A DNA stretch of 64,000 nucleotides from Pedobacter hiemivivus (GTDB taxonomy: Bacteria > Bacteroidota > Bacteroidia > Sphingobacteriales > Sphingobacteriaceae). Below, one piece after another: positions 18,300 to 27,019 of this stretch; the stretch's first letter is position 1, and each line of letters starts with the position of its first letter. Under the pieces are notes generated by a model. It saw only the letters and a list, made by a program, of their open reading frames with translations. It had not been told where the DNA came from and did not search any database. Made by a program: the position numbers and the translations under genes. The stretch is taken from assembly GCF_004331685.1 (NCBI RefSeq), contig NZ_SJSM01000012.1, forward strand, positions 62,001 through 126,000. Reading direction: 5' to 3'.

Positions 18300-19958
18300 A
18301 TGAACACCAGACTACTATATCTATTACTTTGTTTAACACTATTTTCCTGTGGCCTTAATAAAAAGGAAGCCTCAAAAACAACAAGTATCCCTGTTAATAC
18401 ACCTTTTTTCAACCCAGCTTTACCCGGAGATAATCCTGATCCTTCCATCATAAGGGTAGGGAAGGTGTATTATGCTACCTCTACCACAAACGAATGGGCA
18501 CCCTACTTCACCATCTATAAATCTACCAATCTCAAAGATTGGAAATTGGTCAATCACGTATTCCCTGATGGCTTCAAAGATATGAAGAACCAATGGGGAG
18601 AAAATAATTTCTGGGCATCAGAACTGGCTTATGATGCGAAACAAGACCGGATTTATGTTTATTATTCTGCGCATAACCGTGAAGTAAAAGGGAATCCCGG
18701 CCTGCAATGTGGTATTGCCTGGATAGATGCGGATCAAATTGAAACCGGAAAATTTAGCGATAATGGTCCTGTGATCATAGAAGACGATTGCGGTGCTATA
18801 GATGCGTTTGAATTGCAGGACAATGGGAAGATTTATGCCTTCTGGAAAAACGATGGCAACGGTTGCGGAAAAGAAAGTTGGATATGGATGCAGGAAATCA
18901 ATGAAAGCCGTACAAAATTATTAGGTCAGAAAAGGAAGGCTTATACAAATAGCCAGCCATGGGAAACAGCCCTGGTAGAAGGCGCCTGCTTTTTCAGAAT
19001 GGGAGATTACATCTATAGTCTTTATGCGGTTGGTGGCTGCTGCGATGCCCGCTGTAATTACAAAACAGGAATTGCAAGAACCAAAAGTCTGGAGAATGGC
19101 ACCTGGGAGAAATATGATAAAAACCCGATAATGGTGAGCAATGATAAGTGGAGGTGTCCTGGTCATGGTACTGTGGTTCAATCCTCCGACAACAGACTAT
19201 TTATGCTCTATCATGCCTTTAATCAAAACTACGATGTTTTTGTTGGTCGTGAAGGTATCATAGAAGAATTAAAGCAGGGTGCAGACGGATGGCCAGTGCT
19301 TCATAATGCAATAGTCGCCAACCGTCCAAAAGCAGAGCTCGATTTTTTTGACGATTTTCAAAAGGATAAAAAGCTAAACCTGGTTTGGCAATGGCCGTCT
19401 AAACTGCAAAGGCCAGCAATGACTTTTGAAAGCGGACTGAACCTGACTGCCTCAAAGGATAATCATGAGCTGGGTACTTTTCTGGGGCAATACATTAAAA
19501 CTGTAGATTTTGACATCATTGCAGAAGTTGAAACTAGCGCCGCAAATACGGGAATCTGTTTAGGGGGCGCTATACTGAAAAGTAAGTGGCCGGGTGAGTT
19601 GGGGGGAATTGGTATTACAGCTTCCAAACAAGGATATACTGTTTTTAGTAACTTAGAAGGAAAGTATACTGTGCTCAAGCAAGCAAATGAGTCATTGTCG
19701 GGCTCCATAAAACTAAAAATGAAAATTAGCAAAGGAGGAAAGTTAATCGACCTGTTTTACAAAAATGGGGAATCAGATTGGCTGAAGTTTTACACCTTGC
19801 AATTTGACGCAGCCAAATATGTCCCTTGGGGGATGGGCTACAGGGCTGGTATTGTGGTTAAAGGTAAGTCTTTTGAAAAAGGAGTTTTTAAAAGTTTTGA
19901 ACTAAAGAATAATGAATCCGAGGGTGGCGAACTGAGACGAATCGACGGTGCCAAATAA
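18300..19958 (+). CDS. Glycoside hydrolase family 43 lipoprotein with C-terminal beta-sandwich
   Basis: A 552-residue GH43-type enzyme anchored by a lipobox (LFSC, C17). The five-blade propeller shows the base in GDNPDP (D47), a second Asp in GAIDAF, and the acid in LVEGACFF. Residues from about 345 form a separate beta-sandwich (FFDDFQ start), like the C-terminal domain of GH43 xylosidases and arabinofuranosidases. It should cleave arabinose or xylose side groups at the cell surface or in the periplasm. It is unusually rich in cysteine (e.g. GGCCDARC). It stands alone behind operator copy A, convergent with the regulator genes. Confidence 0.88.
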   Translation: MNTRLLYLLLCLTLFSCGLNKKEASKTTSIPVNTPFFNPALPGDNPDPSIIRVGKVYYATSTTNEWAPYFTIYKSTNLKDWKLVNHVFPDGFKDMKNQWGENNFWASELAYDAKQDRIYVYYSAHNREVKGNPGLQCGIAWIDADQIETGKFSDNGPVIIEDDCGAIDAFELQDNGKIYAFWKNDGNGCGKESWIWMQEINESRTKLLGQKRKAYTNSQPWETALVEGACFFRMGDYIYSLYAVGGCCDARCNYKTGIARTKSLENGTWEKYDKNPIMVSNDKWRCPGHGTVVQSSDNRLFMLYHAFNQNYDVFVGREGIIEELKQGADGWPVLHNAIVANRPKAELDFFDDFQKDKKLNLVWQWPSKLQRPAMTFESGLNLTASKDNHELGTFLGQYIKTVDFDIIAEVETSAANTGICLGGAILKSKWPGELGGIGITASKQGYTVFSNLEGKYTVLKQANESLSGSIKLKMKISKGGKLIDLFYKNGESDWLKFYTLQFDAAKYVPWGMGYRAGIVVKGKSFEKGVFKSFELKNNESEGGELRRIDGAK

Positions 19959-20003
19959 GCTACCTACCTGTAGAAGGAACAGGGATTTGTACATCGATCA
20001 TTT

Positions 20004-20777
20004 TTAAAGGCTTACGTCTTTAGTCAAGGAGTTGATATATTCCAAAGGAGTAACATTAAAATACTTTTGGAAATTCTTATTAAAGAGGCTTTGACTGCTG
20101 TAACCGACGGTTTTGGCGATCTCGAACAAGGTAAATTCATTTTGTGCCATTAGTCGTGTCGCTTTTTTAAGGCGGGTAATGTCAATCAGTTCCTTTGGCG
20201 ACAATGAGGAGAGCGACTTTATTTTGCGATAAAACGTAGGGCGACTCATGTGCATATGTTCAGCAAGCTGATCAATATCAATATTTGGGTCTTTGATGTT
20301 TTTACGGATGTATTCGTCCAATTTTTTCAGAAAGGCTTCGTCGGTTTTTGAATGTGCCATTACACGGACGTCTTCAAAGGGCGAGCTCGCAAAATGAGTT
20401 TTTATATGTAAACGATTTTTTAGCAGGTTAGCGATTTGGAGCTGTAACAACTCAGGAGAAAACGGTTTTTGGATATAAAGATCGGCACCAACTTCCAGGC
20501 TCTCAATGTGGGCCTGATAGGTGTTTTTAGCGGTCAATAGCACTACTGGGATATGGCAATATTCAACGTTTGATTTAACTAGCCGACAAACCTCGAAACC
20601 ATCTATCCCAGGCATCATGATGTCTGATATGATCAGGTCAACGACCTCAGCATTTAAGATATCTTGCGCAATTTCGCCATTTTCGGCCAGATGTAATTTA
20701 TAGGTTTCCTCCAGAACTTCTGATAAAAATTCTAAAATATCCTCATTGTCATCTATAATTAGAATACTATCGATCAT
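20004..20777 (-). CDS. Response regulator with AraC-type DNA-binding domain (HTCS output half)
   Basis: A 257-residue two-domain regulator. The receiver domain has the acidic pocket (IIDDNED), the phosphorylation site D52 in SDIMMPGIDG, and the conserved lysine in IQKPFSPE. The C-terminal part (about 150-257) is an AraC helix-turn-helix pair with MSRPTFYRKIKSL and TVGYSSQSLFNKNFQKYF. It starts one base after the stop of the sensor kinase. Together the two match the layout of a one-piece hybrid two-component system (HTCS), so it is probably the DNA-binding output that reads the 20-bp elements nearby. Confidence 0.93.
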   Translation of the reverse strand: MIDSILIIDDNEDILEFLSEVLEETYKLHLAENGEIAQDILNAEVVDLIISDIMMPGIDGFEVCRLVKSNVEYCHIPVVLLTAKNTYQAHIESLEVGADLYIQKPFSPELLQLQIANLLKNRLHIKTHFASSPFEDVRVMAHSKTDEAFLKKLDEYIRKNIKDPNIDIDQLAEHMHMSRPTFYRKIKSLSSLSPKELIDITRLKKATRLMAQNEFTLFEIAKTVGYSSQSLFNKNFQKYFNVTPLEYINSLTKDVSL

Positions 20778-20778
20778 A

Positions 20779-23700
20779 CTATTTTATCTTTTTCCAACTA
20801 CTCAACTTAAATTCGAATTTTTGATGTACTGGTAAAGTTAATTCGAAAACTATCATATTCGTCTGGCCAGACACTAATTTTAATGAACCATTGTGTAATT
20901 CTGTAAGAGATTTAGCCAATGAAAGTCCAATTCCGGTTCCTGGTTTATCTTTGCTATACAATCTGAAAAAAGGTTCAAATATTTTATCCCTGAATTCATC
21001 AGGTATGCCTTTACCATCGTTGCTAAACCTAATGGTAAATTGCTCGTCTGTAGGCTCTACTGCAGCCAAACTAACTGTGGCTGTACTTGCAGCATATTTG
21101 ATGGCATTTGAGATCAGGTTACTGCAGATCTTTACCAAAGCTTCTGTATCGGCGAAAACGATAACAGGATTTTTGGGCAATTCAATGTGTAGAGAAATGT
21201 TGTTTTTTTCGGCCTCCTGCCTAAACGCAGCAATTTGATCATTTAGTAAATGGTTGATGTCTGTATTGACAAAGTTTAATCCAAATTGATTCATTTCCGT
21301 TTTGCGGAAATCAAGGAGCTGACTGGTCAGTTCGGCCAAACGTTTGGCATTTTTTTCCACCATCAGCAAGCTTTTTCGGATCCCCATATGTTCATCTGCT
21401 TTTTTTAGCATTCGTTCTACAGGACCTATAATCAATGTTAATGGCGTTTGTATCTCATGTGCGATATTGGTGAAAAATTCAATTTTGGCCTGATAAATCT
21501 CTTTTTCCTTTTCGTGTTCAAAAAGCTGTAGTTTATTCAGGTTTCTACGCTCCAAATAACGATGATAATAGCGTATTGACCAGAATAGGCTGATCGCCAA
21601 TGCAAGTAAGTAGCAGAAATAAGCGGTGTAACTTTTCCAGAAGGGGGGCAGAATTTTAATGAAAAGAAGACGCTCTTTACCTGTCCAGCTGCCTATATTA
21701 CTTTTGGCCCGAACCGTAAATGTATAATCGCCGGCGGATAAATCTGTAAAATAAGCTTTGCGGTTAGTGCTGAGATAGGTTCGGTTTTTATCGAGGCCCT
21801 GCATTAAATATTCATATCGGGTAACCTCTGGGGAGGAGTAGTTTAGTGCAGCAAACTCTATGCTGAAATTATTTTGGTCGTGCTTGAGTACTATAGTGTC
21901 GGTATATAAAATAGATTTGTGAAGCGGACTATTATCCATATTGGGCATGATCTCTTTATTGTTGATCTGAAAGCCGGTGATGTAAGTCGATGGGCCAGTT
22001 TCTTTTTGTTCAAAAGTTTTCGGGTCAAAAGCAATCATCCCTTTCACAGATCCAAAATACATTTTGCCATTGCCATCTTTATAAGCCGAGTTGAAATTGA
22101 ACTGATCGGTAATCAGCCCGTTCGATTGCGTATAAATTTTGAATTGTTCTGTCTGCATATCAAAACAAATCAATCCCTTTAATGAGCTGATCCAGAGATG
22201 TTTTGAGTCGTCTTCCAACATGCGGAATAAGACATTGCTAGGCACGCCATTTTCAGTGGTGAACTTTTTAATGGTCTTCCCATCTGGACTTAACCTGATC
22301 ATACCACCGCCTTCGGTAGTAAACCACATGGCATGGTTGCTGTCTTCCAGTATCCCATATACAGGGAACTCGTTTACGATTTTATTTTTGACTTTGTTGC
22401 CAAAGCGGATATTACCATGTTTGCCAGTTTTAGGGTGGTAATAAAATGCACCCTGGGCTACGCTACCGGTCCAGATATTCCCTTTTTGGTCCTCTTTGAT
22501 GTCAAAAACATACGAGTTATAAGGGATTTGTTTAATGCGGGTAAATGTTTTGTGCTTCCTGTCATAGGTAAATAGACCAGAACCGTTATAGGCTGTACCA
22601 ACAAGTAAGGTGCTATCCTTTGTAAGATAAACGCAGAGGACAAAATCACTAACCTGGTCGCCCTTACCACCGATGATCTTATGACGTTCGGCTATTAAGC
22701 CAGTACGAATATCCATGATTTCCAGGCCATGCAAAAATGGCCCTATGAACAATTGATTACCTAAGGCTAGTAAACCATGTATATTAGGATAGGATACATC
22801 TCCTTTTTTTCCTGTCGAAGTATAATTGGTAAACTGTCCTGTTTTTACGTTGAATTTATTAAATCCAGCGTCTTCTGTTCCAATCCATAAATTACCCTTA
22901 TTGTCTGCACAAATTTCCCGCACGGCACTGCCTGATATGGAGTTTGCCCCCAGTAAGGGATAGTATTTTTCGAATCTTGCATTCTCCTTTGAATAGTAGT
23001 TTAATCCTCCAAAAAAGGTACCGGCCCACATTCCACCCTTGTTATCTTTGCATACTGTATAAACGGCGTTATCTGCAATAGAATAAGGATCGCCGTACCT
23101 TTTGCGTAAATTTTGACTGGTGTTTGTTACTGAATTGTAGATATAAATACCGGATTCGGTAGCTATCCAGTATTCCTGATTATTGGCAGCGGTAATATCG
23201 CGTACATATATATCGGTATTGTCTTTATTATGCAGGGCTAAGGATCTGATTAGCCCGGTTTTGGTATTATAGCTTTTCAAGCCCTGTTTAAAGCAGCCTA
23301 TTAATATTTCATGATTTCCGGTAAGGAATATTTTGCTGATAGAACGCAAATTAGCAGGGATGTGCTGATCAATGATTCTAACACTGGTAGTTTGTTTATT
23401 TCGGAGATTATACTTTATGATCAAGCCGTCATCATTACCTATCCATAAATTCATGTTACTGTCAATGGCCAGGCAGGATGCTCCTATTTTCAAATCCACA
23501 ACCTTATCTTCTTTTTGGATGTACTGGTACAGTTTCCTTTCTGCTAAAAAAAACAAGTTATTTTGATCAGCTATTAAAATATTGTTGATGTAAGTTGTTG
23601 GTGCTTTTTCGAATGGAGTAAAGACTTCTTTATAAGGGTCGTACTTAAAGATTCCTCTGCCAGTACCAATCCACAGCATACCATTTTTATTTTCAACAAT

Positions 23701-23964
23701 ATTGGTGATCAGATCATCACCTATGTTGCCAAATTTGTTTTTTTCATTTTTGTACACTTTAAAAGTGTAACCATCAAAACGGTTCAATCCACCTCGGGTA
23801 CCAACCCAGATCATGCCTTTCTTATCCTGGATGATTGAGGTCACCGAATTATGTGTTAAGCCATCATCGGCCTGATAATGTTTAAAGTAATGAAATTGCC
23901 CTTTGCAGATAACTGCAAAAAATAGCATCACTTGAAAAAAAACAAATGAAAATATGAGCCGCAT
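20779..23964 (-). CDS. HTCS-type sensor histidine kinase with two-component propeller domains
   Basis: A 1061-residue sensor. A signal peptide (to about residue 22) is followed by many Reg_prop repeats (GLTHNSVTSIIQDKKGMIWVG and similar units, about 25-690) forming the periplasmic double propeller, a Y_Y_Y domain (about 700-790), a membrane span near 800, and a HisKA/HATPase kinase with the phospho-accepting H836 in NIAHEIQTPLTL and the G boxes DGKGIPDEF and GTGIGLSLA. In most Bacteroidota the receiver and AraC domains are fused to this kinase; here they are a separate gene. It probably senses an oligosaccharide from the glycan degraded by the adjacent PUL. Confidence 0.94.
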   Translation of the reverse strand: MRLIFSFVFFQVMLFFAVICKGQFHYFKHYQADDGLTHNSVTSIIQDKKGMIWVGTRGGLNRFDGYTFKVYKNEKNKFGNIGDDLITNIVENKNGMLWIGTGRGIFKYDPYKEVFTPFEKAPTTYINNILIADQNNLFFLAERKLYQYIQKEDKVVDLKIGASCLAIDSNMNLWIGNDDGLIIKYNLRNKQTTSVRIIDQHIPANLRSISKIFLTGNHEILIGCFKQGLKSYNTKTGLIRSLALHNKDNTDIYVRDITAANNQEYWIATESGIYIYNSVTNTSQNLRKRYGDPYSIADNAVYTVCKDNKGGMWAGTFFGGLNYYSKENARFEKYYPLLGANSISGSAVREICADNKGNLWIGTEDAGFNKFNVKTGQFTNYTSTGKKGDVSYPNIHGLLALGNQLFIGPFLHGLEIMDIRTGLIAERHKIIGGKGDQVSDFVLCVYLTKDSTLLVGTAYNGSGLFTYDRKHKTFTRIKQIPYNSYVFDIKEDQKGNIWTGSVAQGAFYYHPKTGKHGNIRFGNKVKNKIVNEFPVYGILEDSNHAMWFTTEGGGMIRLSPDGKTIKKFTTENGVPSNVLFRMLEDDSKHLWISSLKGLICFDMQTEQFKIYTQSNGLITDQFNFNSAYKDGNGKMYFGSVKGMIAFDPKTFEQKETGPSTYITGFQINNKEIMPNMDNSPLHKSILYTDTIVLKHDQNNFSIEFAALNYSSPEVTRYEYLMQGLDKNRTYLSTNRKAYFTDLSAGDYTFTVRAKSNIGSWTGKERLLFIKILPPFWKSYTAYFCYLLALAISLFWSIRYYHRYLERRNLNKLQLFEHEKEKEIYQAKIEFFTNIAHEIQTPLTLIIGPVERMLKKADEHMGIRKSLLMVEKNAKRLAELTSQLLDFRKTEMNQFGLNFVNTDINHLLNDQIAAFRQEAEKNNISLHIELPKNPVIVFADTEALVKICSNLISNAIKYAASTATVSLAAVEPTDEQFTIRFSNDGKGIPDEFRDKIFEPFFRLYSKDKPGTGIGLSLAKSLTELHNGSLKLVSGQTNMIVFELTLPVHQKFEFKLSSWKKIK

Positions 23965-23977
23965 AATTTGGTTTGTT

Positions 23978-23985
23978 CAAATATA
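23978..23985 (-). promoter_or_regulatory. Possible -7 element of the HTCS genes
   Basis: On the minus strand the sequence reads TATATTTG, a perfect Bacteroidota -7 box, 14 bp before the sensor ATG. I found no convincing TTTG at -33, so the call is tentative. The rest of the 289-bp gap holds operator copy B for the opposite strand. Confidence 0.4.
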
Positions 23986-24111
23986 TATAAATAGGCGGGT
24001 TATATCATTTCTGTTTAATAAGGAACTCGTTTTTTTGTCTCTTGTTTTGTTTGTTAGTTATTGATTTTCAGTTTTTTAACTCTGTATTTGTGAGGCGGAA
24101 AGGCTGTGGGT

Positions 24112-24168
24112 TTGAGACAAATCGACAAAAAAATGATCAAATATTACAGACATCATTCCTTTACTTTG
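24112..24168 (+). promoter_or_regulatory. Putative HTCS operator and promoter, copy B
   Basis: Consensus TTGAGAYAAWTCGACAAAAA at 24112-24131 and TTACTTTG at 24161-24168, again 49 nt from start to start. A leader element AACCAAATATAAACCA (24177-24192) follows and also occurs after copy C. The GH43/RICIN gene starts at 24254. Confidence 0.78.
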
Positions 24169-24253
24169 AGATAATTAACCAAATATAAACCATACTGCGA
24201 ATTCTCTTTTTCCGGCAAATGAACGTGCCTACGCAGTACCAGATTTTGTTTTT

Positions 24254-25822
24254 ATGAAAATTAAATCACTCACTAAACTGACTGCCGCCATGTTGTTATT
24301 GCTAACAGCTTGTCAAAAAGAAGTATCAAAAGTTGTGATCGATGCTGATAGTAAGACTGCAAATAATGTAGATATGGTCATTGCTGCGGCCCCACCATTG
24401 GGCACGCTGGTTGATGGGGCTACTTACCGCATTAGAGGCGCATCATCTTTGCCTAACGGTCCGGTTGTTGAGGTAACAGGTAATTCAACAGCAGAAAATG
24501 CAAAAATTCAGCAATGGTCCTGGTTTCCTAACAACGGACAGAAATGGAAATTGCTGAAAATTGATGCGACCTATTATAAACTAGTCAACGCGACCAGCGC
24601 CAAATGCCTGGAATCGCCTTCCTCAACTTCAGGTGACATTTTACAGCAGGCTACTGATGACGGAAGCGATGCTCAATCCTGGTCGATTGGCTATTCTGGG
24701 AGTAACAATGTGTTCTCGCTAACGAACAAAGCTACGGGGATGAAAATGGTGGTCGATCCTGAAAACAATACCCCCGGTACAAAAATCAGGCAAAAGAGTA
24801 CGGTCTCTGGTACGCAGGACCTATTCAATTTCCATAATGTAAATTTTCAAAACCCATTGATTGAAGCCAGCAGACCAGACCCTTATGTTGCAGAAAAAGA
24901 TGGTTATTATTATTTCATGTACACCAGGGGGAATAAGATCGGCCTTAGAAAAACCACTTCAATGTCTTTACTGTCTACAGCTACAGAAAGCGTAGTCTGG
25001 ACTCCGCCCACTGGCACAGCATATTCTTCGAATATATGGGCGCCCGAATTGCATTTCCTTTCCGGAAAATGGTACATCTATTTTGCAGCCAATGATGGTA
25101 CCGGAGATACCCATCGCATGTATGTATTAGAAAATGCGAATGCAGACCCGATGACTGGAACCTGGACCTTTAAAGGTAAGATATTTGACTCTAGTGATCA
25201 GTGGGCTATTGATGGTTCGATCCTGACTATAGGATCAACCAATTATTTCATCTGGTCGGGATGGGACAGTACAGCCAGCAGGTATAAACAATATCTTTAT
25301 CTAGCCACCATGTCAAATCCATGGACCATCAGTGGCCCGAGGATCAAAATATCATCACCTACTAACACCTGGGAGAAACATGAACCGAGTTCTATAGGTG
25401 CGGGCGTGAATGAAGGGCCAATCATGTTACAGAAAGATGCCAGCAGCCCAGTATTTATCATCTATTCTGCCAGTCGGTATAGCAGCGATGATTATTGCCT
25501 GGCACAGATACAGTTGAAAAGCGGAGGTGATCCTACAGTAGTTGCAGACTGGATCAATAAGAAACAGGTTTTCGTAAGAAATGATGCTAACGCTGTTTAC
25601 GGGCCAGGGCACAACGGCTTTTTTACCAGCAGTTATACTGATCCTAACGGGGTACTCAAAAAAGAAAACTGGTTTATATACCATGCGAGGAGTGTCCCTA
25701 ATGTGACCAACGGAGCCCGAAGTCCCAGAATGCAGAAGATTAACTGGAATGTGGATGGTTCACCGAATTTTGGCCTTGCCGCCGCAACCGGAGTCGATAT
25801 TACTGTTCCTGTAGGCGAATAA
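24254..25822 (+). CDS. GH43 family glycosidase with N-terminal ricin-type lectin domain, lipoprotein
   Basis: A 522-residue lipoprotein (lipobox LLTAC, C20). Residues about 50-195 form a ricin-like beta-trefoil (YRIRGASSLPNG, QKWKLLKI, QSWSIGYSGS, TGMKMVVDPEN), probably a carbohydrate-binding module. The GH43 propeller follows with base D209 in SRPDPYV, D320 in QWAIDGSI and acid E387 in VNEGPIM, plus NIWAPELHFLSGKWY. It is the first gene of an operon with GH130, GH105 and mutarotase genes, behind operator copy B. Likely an arabinofuranosidase or xylosidase; linkage cannot be read. Confidence 0.9.
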   Translation: MKIKSLTKLTAAMLLLLTACQKEVSKVVIDADSKTANNVDMVIAAAPPLGTLVDGATYRIRGASSLPNGPVVEVTGNSTAENAKIQQWSWFPNNGQKWKLLKIDATYYKLVNATSAKCLESPSSTSGDILQQATDDGSDAQSWSIGYSGSNNVFSLTNKATGMKMVVDPENNTPGTKIRQKSTVSGTQDLFNFHNVNFQNPLIEASRPDPYVAEKDGYYYFMYTRGNKIGLRKTTSMSLLSTATESVVWTPPTGTAYSSNIWAPELHFLSGKWYIYFAANDGTGDTHRMYVLENANADPMTGTWTFKGKIFDSSDQWAIDGSILTIGSTNYFIWSGWDSTASRYKQYLYLATMSNPWTISGPRIKISSPTNTWEKHEPSSIGAGVNEGPIMLQKDASSPVFIIYSASRYSSDDYCLAQIQLKSGGDPTVVADWINKKQVFVRNDANAVYGPGHNGFFTSSYTDPNGVLKKENWFIYHARSVPNVTNGARSPRMQKINWNVDGSPNFGLAAATGVDITVPVGE

Positions 25823-25828
25823 TAAAAT

Positions 25829-27019
25829 ATGAAAAATAGATATTTTCTTTTATTAAGCCTGATATTGATATGCTGTACGGGTATCAGTAGCTATGCACAA
25901 AATAAAAACATCCTTCCCGATTGGGCGCTTGGCGGCTTTGTGAGGCCCAATGGGGTAAACCCAATAATTTCTGCAGACTCGAGTACAGTGTTTATGGATC
26001 CGATGACAAATTCCAGGATTCAATGGCAGGCTAACGATACCTTTAACCCGGCAGCTGCAGTCAAAGATGGAAAAATTGTTGTCCTTTATCGATCTGAAGA
26101 CAAAAGCGGGATTAAAATTGGTCGCCGGACCTCTAGACTGGGCTATGCCATTAGTAAGGATGGCCTGAATTTTACCCGTAAAACTGAACCTGTTCTTTAC
26201 CCTGATCATGATGATCAAAAGGAGTTTGAATGGCCAGGTGGATGCGAAGATCCGCGGATAGCAGTAGCTGAAGATGGAACTTACGTGATGTTGTATACGC
26301 AATGGAACCGAAAGATACCAAGATTGGGAGCCGCAACTTCAAAAGACCTTATCCATTGGACAAAGCATGGCCCAATATTTCAGGATGCTTATGAAGGGAA
26401 GTTTCTTAACATTCCTACAAAATCAGCATCCATTTTAACACAGGTTAAGGGCGGTAGACAAATTATTGTTAAGCTAAATGGCCAATATTTTATGTATTGG
26501 GGCGAAAGACATGTATATGCTGCAACTTCATCAAATCTGCTGGATTGGAGACCCTTAGTAGATGCACAGGGATCATTATTGAAACTAGCATCACCACGGA
26601 CAGGTTTTTTCGATAGCGATATGACCGAATGCGGCCCCCCTGCTGTAATGACCGAAAAAGGAATTGTTCTACTTTACAATGGTAGAAATAATCCTGGTGA
26701 AAGAGGGGATAAGCGCTTTAACGGAGGCGCATATTGCGCAGGTCAGATGCTGTTTGACAAAACTGATCCTACCAAATTAGTGGACCGCCTTGACGTTCCT
26801 TTCTTCAGACCTATGGAATCCTTTGAAAAAAGCGGACAATACGCTAATGGTACCGTATTTATTGAAGGGATGGCGTGGTTTAAAGAAAAATGGTTTCTCT
26901 ATTATGGCTGCGCCGATTCAAGAGTTGGCGTCGCCATATATAATCCAGCCAAACGAGTTGAGCCTGATCCAATTATTGATACCCAAAAAAATAATACACC
27001 AATAAATAAACCAATATGA
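25829..27019 (+). CDS. Glycoside hydrolase family 130-like exported protein
   Basis: A 396-residue protein with a signal peptide (cut near SSYAQ). The five-blade propeller carries FNPAA at about 72-76 and the GH130 signature GGCEDPRI with D141 as the likely catalytic acid. GH130 contains cytosolic mannoside phosphorylases and exported mannosidases; export here argues for hydrolysis. Its place among GH43 and GH105 genes is unusual for a mannan enzyme, so the natural substrate may differ. It overlaps the next gene by four bases (ATGA). Confidence 0.82.
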   Translation: MKNRYFLLLSLILICCTGISSYAQNKNILPDWALGGFVRPNGVNPIISADSSTVFMDPMTNSRIQWQANDTFNPAAAVKDGKIVVLYRSEDKSGIKIGRRTSRLGYAISKDGLNFTRKTEPVLYPDHDDQKEFEWPGGCEDPRIAVAEDGTYVMLYTQWNRKIPRLGAATSKDLIHWTKHGPIFQDAYEGKFLNIPTKSASILTQVKGGRQIIVKLNGQYFMYWGERHVYAATSSNLLDWRPLVDAQGSLLKLASPRTGFFDSDMTECGPPAVMTEKGIVLLYNGRNNPGERGDKRFNGGAYCAGQMLFDKTDPTKLVDRLDVPFFRPMESFEKSGQYANGTVFIEGMAWFKEKWFLYYGCADSRVGVAIYNPAKRVEPDPIIDTQKNNTPINKPI

